Of a stretch of DNA of 64,000 nt, positions 1-7,796 are shown in pieces. The position numbers were made by a program, and so were the translations under genes. Source of the DNA: Spirochaetales bacterium (GTDB lineage: Bacteria; Spirochaetota; Spirochaetia; DSM-2461); contig JAQQAP010000002.1 of assembly GCA_028533045.1 (NCBI GenBank), forward strand, positions 39,451 to 103,450, given 5' to 3'. The notes under the pieces are model-generated. The model saw only the letters and a list, made by a program, of their open reading frames with translations. It did no database searches and had not been told where the DNA came from. Each line of letters begins with the position of its first letter. Positions within the stretch are counted from its first letter, which is position 1.

Positions 1-435
1 GCTTTCATAGAGCCACCAGCCGTTGGCCTTGTTTTCCGGGTCGGCCAGACGTTTCACGGAAAGGACAAAATCATGGGCGTTAACCGGGCGGCCCTGCTTA
101 TCGGGGAATACTTCTCCCAGGGGGTCGTAGAAGTAGGCATCCTTTCGGAGCTTTATGGTATAGATTAAACCGTCGTCGGACACTTCCGGCATGGATTGGG
201 CCACGGCCGGTTCCAGTTGGTAGGTGTCGGTGGTGTATTTATATTCGTAGAGGCTTTCGCAGATCTCCCCCAGAACCATGGTGGTGTAACGGTCGCTGAT
301 CTGGGCCGGGTCAAAAGGGGTGAGCTTGGCGGGAACCGTACGGTTGAGAGTTTTGACTTCGCTCACTTCCCCACCGCAGGAAAAAAGCAGAAACAGGACG
401 AACAGGAGGACAGTCAGTTTAAGAAAATTCTTCAT
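1..435 (-). CDS. Oligopeptide ABC transporter substrate-binding lipoprotein (OppA-like, 3' end outside window)
   Basis: The first 145 residues are visible and the frame runs off the left edge. Translation begins with a lipoprotein signal peptide whose lipobox ends LLFSC (Cys20), followed by an acidic linker. The mature start contains the pattern LTPFDPAQISDRYTTMVL and then SLYEYKY, which is the N-terminal lobe of the SBP_bac_5 (OppA/DppA) family. Further on, DGLIYTIKLRKDAYFYD and the stretch VNAHDFVLSVKR match the conserved family block. The ATG at 433-435 is preceded by a GGAGTG ribosome site. The protein would be anchored in the outer leaflet of a membrane facing the periplasm and would deliver peptides to an Opp/Dpp permease not seen here. 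Peptide specificity cannot be told from this part. Confidence 0.9.
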   Translation of the reverse strand, partial: MKNFLKLTVLLFVLFLLFSCGGEVSEVKTLNRTVPAKLTPFDPAQISDRYTTMVLGEICESLYEYKYTTDTYQLEPAVAQSMPEVSDDGLIYTIKLRKDAYFYDPLGEVFPDKQGRPVNAHDFVLSVKRLADPENKANGWWLYES

Positions 436-484
436 GGAACACTCCGGGATTGAGTTTTATTAATTTTAAGGGGAATTGGGGGAT

Positions 485-1933
485 TTAGGCAAGGTGGTCC
501 AGCCGGGAATGTATAATGGCCCTGTTACGCCCCTTTTCTTTAGCTTTGTACAGGGCTTGGTCGGCCTGTTCCATCAGTTCCTTCATATCCCGGTCCAGGG
601 AGGGAAGCAGAGAGGTCACTCCGATACTGACGGTTACATGGGGGGCTGTCTCCGAATCGGGGTGGGGAAGGGCGGCCCCGTTGATGTTATTTAGGATTTT
701 CAGGGCCAGTTTATAGGCCTGTTCTTCTGTTGTTTCCGGGAGAAGAAGGCCGAATTCCTCTCCTCCCAGGCGAATGGGGAAATCGGTGTGTCTGTTGGCC
801 GACTCTCTTAGAATTGTGCTTATTTCTTGTAGGCACCTATCTCCCGCCGGATGGCCCAGGCTGTCGTTGTAGTTTTTAAAGTGATCGATATCAAGAATAA
901 GAAAGCTGAGCGGTTTTTTACTTCTCAGACAGAGCCACCAGTCATAATCGAGCTTTTCATTAAAACGGCGCCTGTTGCTTAAGCCGGTGAGCTCGTCTAT
1001 GAGGCTCTGTTCTTCAATTGTTTCTATTTGCTCCTTAAGCATATGGGCCATATGGTCCATGGACGCTATGAGACTGTTGAACTCCCGTGTTCTTGCCTTG
1101 GGGCGGGGATTGTTGAATTGTCCTCCCGCAATGGCCAGAGCCGTTTCTTCCAGGGTTTTTACCAGATTTACTTCCCAGCGTATCTGAGGTATGAGAAGAA
1201 GGGTTATAAGGCCTATGGCTCCCGTAGCGGAGATTCTGACAATTCGCGACATGCGCCGTGTCAGGTTTTCTATATACTTATAGGGCTCGGATACGCGGGT
1301 GATACCGATGATACGGCCTTTACTTATGATGGGGAGTGCCTGGTATATGTTTTTTTTTCGGGAAATCTCATCTACCCGGACAGCGAGGGAGGCTTCCTGT
1401 TCCTTCCCGGAAAGAAGGTCGGCGATTTCCGAATAGGAGCTCATGTTGGCCAATTTATCGTACTCGTAGAGACTGTCGAATTTTACCTCCCCATCGGGAG
1501 CGAGTACGGTGAAGCGGGTTTCCGTGAGCTCTGCAATTTCACGGATTCGGGCTTCCAGCTGAGTGTTTACCATGCGCTGCGAGATTGTTCTTTGACTGTT
1601 TGCGGTGGGAAGGAACGTCCCTTCCCGGGGAGGGGGCAGGGGGAGAATTTCTCCGCTTTCGGGAGAAAAAACCGGATGAGGCGGAGGGAGCTCTCCTGTC
1701 CCTTCGAAATCGGGGCTATCAAAGCTCTTCTCCGGTTGAAAAGGATCCTCAAGAGCCAGCTGGAGCAGCTGGTTTCTTTTTTTTAGCTCTTCCCCGGTAA
1801 TTCTTATTACCTCTTTTTCCATGGTAAGGAACATTCCCGTCTCAATAGCCGTGAAGAGCAATAGGAGAAAACACAACTGATAGAAGAACATTCGCCAAAA
1901 AAGAGGGATACCCCTGCTTCCTGTATTATTCAT
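485..1933 (-). CDS. Membrane-bound diguanylate cyclase (GGDEF)
   Basis: Predicted to make cyclic di-GMP from two GTP. About 482 residues from the ATG at 1931-1933. One N-terminal membrane segment (about residues 11-33) and a second at about 233-252 enclose an extracytoplasmic sensor region with a proline-rich stretch. A HAMP-like linker follows, then a C-terminal GGDEF domain from about residue 310. The active-site loop reads GGEEF, an active variant. RHTD lies exactly five residues before it, matching the RxxD inhibitory site, so product inhibition is likely. An ATG 15 nt upstream is also in frame. I prefer 1933 because a promoter-like TTGAAA-N17-GATACT ends 7 nt before it and neither start has a ribosome site. 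The sensor region matches no family I recognise. Confidence 0.9.
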   Translation of the reverse strand: MNNTGSRGIPLFWRMFFYQLCFLLLLFTAIETGMFLTMEKEVIRITGEELKKRNQLLQLALEDPFQPEKSFDSPDFEGTGELPPPHPVFSPESGEILPLPPPREGTFLPTANSQRTISQRMVNTQLEARIREIAELTETRFTVLAPDGEVKFDSLYEYDKLANMSSYSEIADLLSGKEQEASLAVRVDEISRKKNIYQALPIISKGRIIGITRVSEPYKYIENLTRRMSRIVRISATGAIGLITLLLIPQIRWEVNLVKTLEETALAIAGGQFNNPRPKARTREFNSLIASMDHMAHMLKEQIETIEEQSLIDELTGLSNRRRFNEKLDYDWWLCLRSKKPLSFLILDIDHFKNYNDSLGHPAGDRCLQEISTILRESANRHTDFPIRLGGEEFGLLLPETTEEQAYKLALKILNNINGAALPHPDSETAPHVTVSIGVTSLLPSLDRDMKELMEQADQALYKAKEKGRNRAIIHSRLDHLA

Positions 1934-1940
1934 ACTACAA

Positions 1941-1969
1941 AGTATCATTCATGATTGGCTGGTTTTCAA
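1941..1969 (-). promoter_or_regulatory. Sigma-70-type promoter for the GGDEF gene (leaderless)
   Basis: On the minus strand, TTGAAA (1964-1969), a 17-nt spacer, then GATACT (1941-1946). The ATG begins 7 nt after the -10 box, so transcription would start at or next to the start codon. It overlaps the promoter of the divergent permease gene. Confidence 0.5.
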
Positions 1970-1983
1970 ATAGATGCTATAAT
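1955..1983 (+). promoter_or_regulatory. Sigma-70-type promoter for the TSUP permease gene
   Basis: TTGGCT (1955-1960), a 17-nt spacer and a perfect TATAAT (1978-1983). It lies inside the frame that would be read if the upstream TTG at 1955 were the start codon, which argues for the ATG at 1994. Confidence 0.6.
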
Positions 1984-1993
1984 CGGCCCCATT

Positions 1994-2782
1994 ATGGGTT
2001 ATCTATTAATCAGTTTACTTGCTTCCATTGCGGGGGCCATCAGCGGTATCGGAGGCGGGGTTATCATTAAGCCCGTACTGGATACCCTTTCTCCCTTCGA
2101 TGTTGTGACCATAAGCTTTCTTTCCGGTACCACCGTATTTTCCATGTCCGTGGTGACCCTCATTCGCAACAGGAAATCGGAGGTTAATCTGAATCGGGCA
2201 ACCGCCGGGCTCCTGGCCGCAGGAAGTATTGCCGGAGGACTCACGGGGAAGTGTGTTTTTGACCTGGTTAAAATCCGGGTGGAGCAGATTGCCTATGTTA
2301 CCCTGATTCAGTCCGCGTTGCTGATTCTTTTAACCCTTTTTGTCTTTGTTTTTACTCTGAAAAAGGAGAGTATAACTCCCCGGCATAACCATAGAATTTC
2401 TGTGACTCTTCTCATCGGTTTTATTTTGGGTTGTCTGGCTTCATTTTTGGGTATTGGAGGAGGGCCTATTAACTTGGCCATTCTTTACTTTTTCTTCTCC
2501 ATGGACAGTAAAACGGCCGCTCTCAATTCCATTTACATTATTTTCTTTTCCCAGATCACCAATCTGATTTTTACTACTCTGAGCGGACGGATTCCCGATT
2601 TTGATCCCCCCATTCTGGCCATGATGATTGGCGGGGGAATTATGGGGGGCATGATTGGCTCCCATTTCTCAAGAAAAATGAGCCATCGGGCGGTGGATCG
2701 GCTTTTTATGGGGGTCATGGCCGTGATTATTGCCATTTGTTGCTACAATTTTGCCGGAAGCGCTCTTTTAATCCTTTCTTAG
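1994..2782 (+). CDS. TSUP (TauE/SafE/YfcA-type) membrane permease
   Basis: A polytopic membrane protein of about 262 residues with roughly eight hydrophobic helices. It has two internal repeats, each opening with a glycine-rich motif: SGIGGGVIIKP near the N-terminus and GIGGGPINLA in the second half. This duplicated pattern is typical of the sulfite exporter TauE/SafE (TSUP) family, whose members move sulfite, sulfoacetate or other small organic anions. The substrate cannot be assigned here. An in-frame TTG at 1955 would add 13 residues, but that TTG is better explained as the -35 box. The ATG at 1994 lies 10 nt after a perfect TATAAT, giving an almost absent leader. It is divergent from the GGDEF gene and shares the same short control region. 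Confidence 0.85.
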   Translation: MGYLLISLLASIAGAISGIGGGVIIKPVLDTLSPFDVVTISFLSGTTVFSMSVVTLIRNRKSEVNLNRATAGLLAAGSIAGGLTGKCVFDLVKIRVEQIAYVTLIQSALLILLTLFVFVFTLKKESITPRHNHRISVTLLIGFILGCLASFLGIGGGPINLAILYFFFSMDSKTAALNSIYIIFFSQITNLIFTTLSGRIPDFDPPILAMMIGGGIMGGMIGSHFSRKMSHRAVDRLFMGVMAVIIAICCYNFAGSALLILS

Positions 2783-2793
2783 GAATATTCTTT

Positions 2794-2822
2794 TTGCAAT
2801 TCGCCCCCGGACTTTCTATAAT
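2794..2822 (+). promoter_or_regulatory. Strong sigma-70-type promoter for the GGDEF-EAL gene
   Basis: TTGCAA (2794-2799), a 17-nt spacer and a perfect TATAAT (2817-2822). Transcription should start near 2829, at an ATG that opens a six-codon frame ahead of the main GTG start. Confidence 0.65.
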
Positions 2823-2828
2823 TTGTCT

Positions 2829-2849
2829 ATGGGGGTTCTGTGCTTCTAA
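2829..2849 (+). other. Possible leaderless six-codon upstream ORF
   Basis: An ATG lies 6 nt after the TATAAT box, the spacing seen at other leaderless starts in this window. It opens the frame MGVLCF followed by TAA at 2847-2849. It overlaps the GTG start of the GGDEF-EAL gene at 2840 in another frame, so it could couple or limit initiation there. No direct evidence for its translation. Confidence 0.25.
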
Positions 2850-5800
2850 AACGCTTTCCCATTCGGGAAAAAATACTCATATCTTTTATGACTCTCTTTA
2901 CTGTGGTCATTTTTCTCTCTCTGGCTATTCTCGGAGCCGCTTTCTATGAAGAACGGCAGGACGATCTGGAACGGGAATTGGAGAATGTTACCCTTACCCT
3001 TGTGGAAATAGTAAGTCTTCATATCCACCATGTGGCTATGAATCAGCTTAGAGGGAAGTCCCGGGGCGTCCTGGATGTTATCGATTACTATTACCGGGAG
3101 GGAAAAGAGGTCGGATTGAGCGATGAAGAAATCAAATCCCGGATCTCTTCCTTTCTGGCTGATCACACTATAGGGGAATCGGGATATTTTTTTGTTATGG
3201 ACAGCCTGGGAAAACTTCAGGTACATCCCTATGCCGAGTTGGAAGGGGAGTCTTTAATCGAGTATCAATTTGTCCGCACCCAAGTAAAGGTCCGGGAAGG
3301 TTATCTGGAGTATGAATGGCAGAATCCCGGAGAATCGGAGCTCCGTGACAAGGCTCTTTTTATGTCCTATTTTGAGCCCTTTGACTGGATTATATCGGCC
3401 TCCGCTTACAGGAATGAGTTTATCTCCTTCATAAGTACCGAAGATATTAGAGTGAGCCTGGAAACCATACCCGTAGGAAACGGGGGCTACCCTTTTCTTA
3501 TTGATGAAGAGGGTAATATTCTGATTCATCCCTTTCTTGAAGAGGAAAATGTCTATGATCTGGAAAGGGAGAAGGTTGATGCCTCCTTTCTGGCAGAAAT
3601 ACCCCGTAATCTGAACGGGGAGATTAGCTATAAGTGGGACGATGAGGGGACGGGAAGGATTGTTAATAAGGTTCTGCTTTACCGTCATATGCCCGAGCTG
3701 GGATGGATTTTGGGGACCGCCGTAGACCTAAAAAGCTACACCGCCGTTCTTGATACGTTTTATTTGATTGCTTTTTTTATGTTTTTTACGGCTCTGGTAG
3801 TTTACTATCTTATCAGCCGAAGGTTGTCCGGTCTTCTCGTACAGCCTCTTATGGATATGGTGGACTTTATCAACAAGAAAAGCACCGATGATTTGGGAGA
3901 GCGAATTCAGTTTGAAGGCCAGGATGAATTCAGCCTTTTGGGGAGGGGTATAAATAACTTCCTTGATGATATTGAAGAGGAAACCAATAATCGTCTCATT
4001 GCGGAAGAGGAGAATCGGATTCTTGCCCAGTTTACCAACGGAAATCCCTATCCGGTTATGCGTGTGGATGGCAAAGGGAATATTCTTTACGTAAACAAGG
4101 CTTCTATTGCCTTGATGAAATACTGGGGAATAGCCTTTCATACCCGACTTCCGGAGGATCTGGTAGAGATGATTGCCCAGTTGGGAGCTGATTTTTCCGA
4201 TTTTGAATATCATATTAAGAACCGCACCTATAATATTATTTGTTCCTATTATGAATTCCAGGAATCCTACTATCTTCTAATTGCGGATATTACCGTAAGG
4301 AAGGAGGACGAATACCTGCTTCTTATGTCGGAGAGTGTTTTCTCCCATACCATGGAAGGGATTGTCATTACCAATCCGGACGGAACCATCATTCGCGTTA
4401 ATCCGGCCTTTACGCAGATTACCGGTTTTAAGGAGAAGGAGGTTCTGGGGGGCAATCCGCGGCTTCTCAAGTCGGACCATCATAACGGGGAGTTTTACCA
4501 ACAGCTGTGGGATAGTTTGGAAAAACACGGAACCTGGAGCGGGGAAATATGGAACCGGCGGAGGAGCGGAGAAGCCTATCCTGAATGGTTGACAATAAAC
4601 AGTATTTGCGATGACAAGGGAAAGCTTATCCATTATGTGGGAATATTCAAGGACATCTCCGATTTAAAAGAGAGCGAAAAAAAGTTGCGCCATCAGGTCT
4701 CCCACGATGCGTTGACCGGTCTTCCCAATCGTATTCTCTTTGAAGATCGTCTGAATAGGGCTTTGGCCAGGGCTCACCGAGGGAATTTACCGTTGGCGGT
4801 ACTTTTCCTGGATATGGATAACTTTAAAAATATTAATGATACCCTGGGACATCAAGCGGGGGATGATTTTCTTAAAATAATTGCGGAAAGGCTCTTGCTT
4901 TCCTGTCGGGGAGAAGATACTGTGGCCCGTCTTGGGGGAGATGAGTTTGTCGTTTTGATTCCTGAGATAACGGAGCAGCATAATATTATTGAAATAACCA
5001 CCCGTATTCAGGACACTCTGGGGCAGCCGGTTCTCCTTAGTACCCATGAGTTGCATCCCTCGGTAAGCATTGGAGTGACTCTTTTTCCGGAAGACGGTGA
5101 TTCGCCCCATCTTCTTATGAAAAATGCCGATCTTGCCATGTACAAGGCCAAGGATATGGGGAAAGGGACATACTCCCTATTTAACAAGGAGATGAATCGG
5201 CAGGTCAAAAAGCGGCTGGAGCTGGAAAATCAGTTAAAGAAGTCTCTTCAGAGGGGCGAAATGTCTCTGGTCTATCAGCCTAAGGTATCCATTCCTTCCG
5301 GGAAAATTATGGGGCTGGAGGCATTGGTCCGGTGGAACAGTGAGCTTATGGGGGCTATCTCTCCCGCTGAATTCATTCCCCTGGCCGAGGAAACCGGTTT
5401 CATTCATACCTTGGGAGACTGGGTTTTGGAGCGGGCCCTAAAAGATCTGATCACAATAAATCGACGTTCCTCCCGTCCCCTGGAAATGGCTGTCAATCTG
5501 TCGCCCCGTCAGTTCCGGGATGCCAAATTGATTGATCGGACAGAAGCTATTCTGAGCGGAAGCGGCATTGAGCCGTCCCTGTTGAATTTTGAAGTTACCG
5601 AACATGCCGCCATGGAGGAAACACAGGAATCCCTTGCCATTATGTCCCGTTTGAGACAGCTGGGGGTACGCCTTTCTATTGACGACTTTGGTACGGGCTA
5701 CTCCTCCTATGGTTACCTCAAGCAATTTGATATGAACTGTCTTAAAATAGACAAATCCTTTATTGATGAGATTCCCGGAGAGAAAAAGACATCGGCCATT

Positions 5801-5971
5801 ATGAAAAACATTATTGATCTGGGCCACACCCTGGGCATGGAAATTGTGGCGGAAGGTGTGGAAGAGAAAAGTCAGGCCGATTTCCTTGCCGCCCAGGGGT
5901 GTGACTATATTCAGGGCTACTATTTTTATAAGCCCATGCCTCTGGAACTGCTCCTGACGGAGCTTGACTAG
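2840..5971 (+). CDS. dCache-HAMP-PAS-PAS-GGDEF-EAL cyclic di-GMP enzyme
   Basis: A 1043-residue membrane sensor that may both make and break cyclic di-GMP. Residues 12-34 and about 305-325 are membrane segments. Between them lies a periplasmic double-Cache region with two recognisable halves, GYFFVMDSLGKLQVHP at 115-130 and GYPFLIDEEGNILIHP at 216-231. A HAMP linker follows (about 326-380), then two PAS domains (about 395-490 and 495-610) and a GGDEF domain with an intact GGDEF at 699-703. The inhibitory RGED lies at 690-693. The EAL domain has EAL at 827-829, EVTE, IDDFGTGYSS, KIDKSF, AEGVE and QGYYF, so every catalytic motif is present. The start is GTG with a weak G-rich site upstream. The 3' end overlaps the convergent membrane gene by 4 bp. 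Confidence 0.93.
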   Translation: MLLKRFPIREKILISFMTLFTVVIFLSLAILGAAFYEERQDDLERELENVTLTLVEIVSLHIHHVAMNQLRGKSRGVLDVIDYYYREGKEVGLSDEEIKSRISSFLADHTIGESGYFFVMDSLGKLQVHPYAELEGESLIEYQFVRTQVKVREGYLEYEWQNPGESELRDKALFMSYFEPFDWIISASAYRNEFISFISTEDIRVSLETIPVGNGGYPFLIDEEGNILIHPFLEEENVYDLEREKVDASFLAEIPRNLNGEISYKWDDEGTGRIVNKVLLYRHMPELGWILGTAVDLKSYTAVLDTFYLIAFFMFFTALVVYYLISRRLSGLLVQPLMDMVDFINKKSTDDLGERIQFEGQDEFSLLGRGINNFLDDIEEETNNRLIAEEENRILAQFTNGNPYPVMRVDGKGNILYVNKASIALMKYWGIAFHTRLPEDLVEMIAQLGADFSDFEYHIKNRTYNIICSYYEFQESYYLLIADITVRKEDEYLLLMSESVFSHTMEGIVITNPDGTIIRVNPAFTQITGFKEKEVLGGNPRLLKSDHHNGEFYQQLWDSLEKHGTWSGEIWNRRRSGEAYPEWLTINSICDDKGKLIHYVGIFKDISDLKESEKKLRHQVSHDALTGLPNRILFEDRLNRALARAHRGNLPLAVLFLDMDNFKNINDTLGHQAGDDFLKIIAERLLLSCRGEDTVARLGGDEFVVLIPEITEQHNIIEITTRIQDTLGQPVLLSTHELHPSVSIGVTLFPEDGDSPHLLMKNADLAMYKAKDMGKGTYSLFNKEMNRQVKKRLELENQLKKSLQRGEMSLVYQPKVSIPSGKIMGLEALVRWNSELMGAISPAEFIPLAEETGFIHTLGDWVLERALKDLITINRRSSRPLEMAVNLSPRQFRDAKLIDRTEAILSGSGIEPSLLNFEVTEHAAMEETQESLAIMSRLRQLGVRLSIDDFGTGYSSYGYLKQFDMNCLKIDKSFIDEIPGEKKTSAIMKNIIDLGHTLGMEIVAEGVEEKSQADFLAAQGCDYIQGYYFYKPMPLELLLTELD

Positions 5972-6798
5972 GCGCTCTTTTTTAGAGGAAACGCCCTGCT
6001 TCTTACTTGCTGTCTTCTAAAATGGTAGAAGAGGTAAGGGAGATGAAGTCCCAGGTTGGCAATCCCCCACCAGAAGACAACCTGCTGATTGGCAAAACGG
6101 GTAGAATCCATGAGGGGGGTGAATATATCGTAGGTGGATCGTATGAGAATGTGAATGGCCAGAGTATAAACCCGGGCTGTGATGTAGAGCTCGGGACGTT
6201 TTTTCAGGAGCGGGTAGAGCTCGGCTGCCAGAAGAATACAAAGAGAGCTTGCCGCATAGCCGGGGTTCTCCCCGAATACAAAGCAGATATTCCAGGTGGT
6301 GTAGAGGAAATTCCACATGAGGTCGGTCCGGGCAATGAGGTCGCCCCGATCTTCAGAAAATTCCCAGCCCCTCCATGAGGTTCGTCTTGATTTAAAAAGG
6401 GGCATGGTCACTATGAGGATAAAACCGGAAACCCCGTTAAACCAGTTCCCCAGTGAGAGATCTTTGAGGGAGGCTTCGAGAATATTCAGTCCCAAAATAG
6501 CATAGAGAGACCAGAGAACCCAATCTTTGTTATAGAACTGCCACTTCTCCTTGCTCTTTCCCAGACTGACGATTCGGCCGGGGCCCACAATGAGAGCTGT
6601 GGGAATAATGACGGAGAGGGTTTTTGCCCATCGGAACCATCCGTGCAGCTGGGTAGGCCAAAGAGGGAAGGTAAAAATGGCGGCTATCCAGAACCAAAGG
6701 GCAAAACGGGAATGTTTACGCATAAAATCTACGGCAAACATGAGAACTATTACATATAAACTCATCGAAAGGGCATACTGCCAGGCGGGAATATTCAT
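5968..6798 (-). CDS. Multi-pass membrane protein of unknown function
   Basis: 276 residues with about seven or eight hydrophobic helices and many Trp and aromatic residues (for example WQYAL, LWFWIAAIF and QVVFWWGIANLGLHLP). Short basic loops such as SKEKWQ and KSRRTSWRG fit cytoplasmic sides. I do not recognise the family with confidence. It resembles conserved uncharacterised integral membrane proteins and shows no catalytic or transport motif I can name. It is divergent from the phosphatase-superfamily gene. The start has no ribosome site. A promoter-like TTGACT-N18-TAAAGT sits with its -10 box 6 nt before the ATG, suggesting a leaderless message. Confidence 0.75.
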   Translation of the reverse strand: MNIPAWQYALSMSLYVIVLMFAVDFMRKHSRFALWFWIAAIFTFPLWPTQLHGWFRWAKTLSVIIPTALIVGPGRIVSLGKSKEKWQFYNKDWVLWSLYAILGLNILEASLKDLSLGNWFNGVSGFILIVTMPLFKSRRTSWRGWEFSEDRGDLIARTDLMWNFLYTTWNICFVFGENPGYAASSLCILLAAELYPLLKKRPELYITARVYTLAIHILIRSTYDIFTPLMDSTRFANQQVVFWWGIANLGLHLPYLFYHFRRQQVRSRAFPLKKSA

Positions 6799-6804
6799 AA
6801 ATCA

Positions 6805-6834
6805 ACTTTAGCATTTATTCCATAAACAAGTCAA
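6805..6834 (-). promoter_or_regulatory. Leaderless promoter of the 5968-6798 membrane protein gene
   Basis: On the minus strand TTGACT (6829-6834), an 18-nt spacer and TAAAGT (6805-6810), then 6 nt to the ATG. It is back-to-back with the plus-strand promoter at 6843-6871. Confidence 0.5.
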
Positions 6835-6842
6835 AGAGTCGC

Positions 6843-6871
6843 TTGAAAGGATGATGTTTCTTGGGTATTAA
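6843..6871 (+). promoter_or_regulatory. Leaderless promoter of the AlkP-superfamily gene
   Basis: TTGAAA (6843-6848), a 17-nt spacer and TATTAA (6866-6871), then 7 nt to the ATG at 6879. It fixes the start downstream of an in-frame TTG at 6861. Confidence 0.55.
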
Positions 6872-6878
6872 TCACTTT

Positions 6879-7796
6879 ATGGACAAACTGATTTTCTTCT
6901 TTATCGACGGTATCGGCCTGGCTCCCCCTTCGGAAGACAACCGGATTTCCCGGCTTTTTGAGCGGGAAACAGAAGGGCGAGGACTGCTTCCCGTTGAGGG
7001 GATTCATGAATCGGAAAAGTCTCTGCTGCTGCCTCTCGATGCCTGCCTGGGGGTCGAAGGCATCCCCCAGTCGGCCACAGGCCAAACCACTCTTTTTACC
7101 GGAGTTAATGCCCCCCGCCATTTGGGGTATCATTTAACCGCTTTTCCCAATGAGCCTTTGCTGCCCCTTTTTGAAGAGCAAAGCATTATGAAAAAGCTGG
7201 CCGATCGGGGGATTCCGGTCACATCCCTCAATATGTATTCCCGGGAGTTTTTTGAACAGCGGGAAGGGGCGGAAAGAAACCGTTTCCCCGCCTCTACTTT
7301 GACCATAAAAGCCTCTTCCGTTCCCTTTCGCATGATAGAAGACTACCGGCGGGGAAAAGCGGTCTTTGCCGATATCACCAATGAACTGATCCGCAAGCGA
7401 GGCTATGATATAGAACTTATTTCCCCTCAAGAGGCCGCCCGGAATACCCTCTCCGTAATGGAAGAGGCGGATTTTCTCTTTTTTGAGTATTTTATGACCG
7501 ATCACTATGGGCACCGTAAAAACGGCCCCGCCCTGGATCGCTGCGTGGATGTGATTAACGGCTATGTGAGCGCCCTGGTGGAAAGAATGGATCTGAGCCG
7601 GGAAGCGATTCTCATTGTGAGTGACCACGGGAACAGTGAAGATATAAGCACCGCGAATCATACGCTTAACCCCGTTCCCGGTCTCCTCATCGGGGGATCG
7701 GAGAAAAACCGTGAGAGATTTACCAGCTGCCGGGATCTCACGGATATTTCGCCCTTTATGGAAGACTATTTTGAGGGGCGCACTCCTCCCGTCTGA
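6879..7796 (+). CDS. Alkaline-phosphatase-superfamily metalloenzyme (iPGM/phosphopentomutase-like)
   Basis: About 305 residues from the ATG at 6879. The two-metal active-site set of the alkaline phosphatase superfamily is complete. It has the first Asp in FFIDGIG, a Thr nucleophile in GQTTLFTG, TDHYGH (Asp and His), VSDHGNSED (Asp-His) and a last His in NHTLNPVPG. The final motif closely resembles cofactor-independent phosphoglycerate mutase, but the protein is much shorter and has Thr rather than Ser as nucleophile. It is therefore probably a phosphatase or mutase acting on an unknown small phosphate ester. A TTG at 6861 would add six residues; the promoter position argues against it. The 3' end overlaps the convergent MATE gene by 41 bp. 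Confidence 0.8.
   Translation: MDKLIFFFIDGIGLAPPSEDNRISRLFERETEGRGLLPVEGIHESEKSLLLPLDACLGVEGIPQSATGQTTLFTGVNAPRHLGYHLTAFPNEPLLPLFEEQSIMKKLADRGIPVTSLNMYSREFFEQREGAERNRFPASTLTIKASSVPFRMIEDYRRGKAVFADITNELIRKRGYDIELISPQEAARNTLSVMEEADFLFFEYFMTDHYGHRKNGPALDRCVDVINGYVSALVERMDLSREAILIVSDHGNSEDISTANHTLNPVPGLLIGGSEKNRERFTSCRDLTDISPFMEDYFEGRTPPV

Noticed and set aside
1028..1786. 252-codon frame antisense to the GGDEF gene
   Set aside because: Shadow of the real gene, no motif and no start signals.
1955..1957. TTG start codon of the TSUP permease
   Set aside because: It coincides with the -35 box of TTGGCT-N17-TATAAT and has no ribosome site; the ATG at 1994 fits better.
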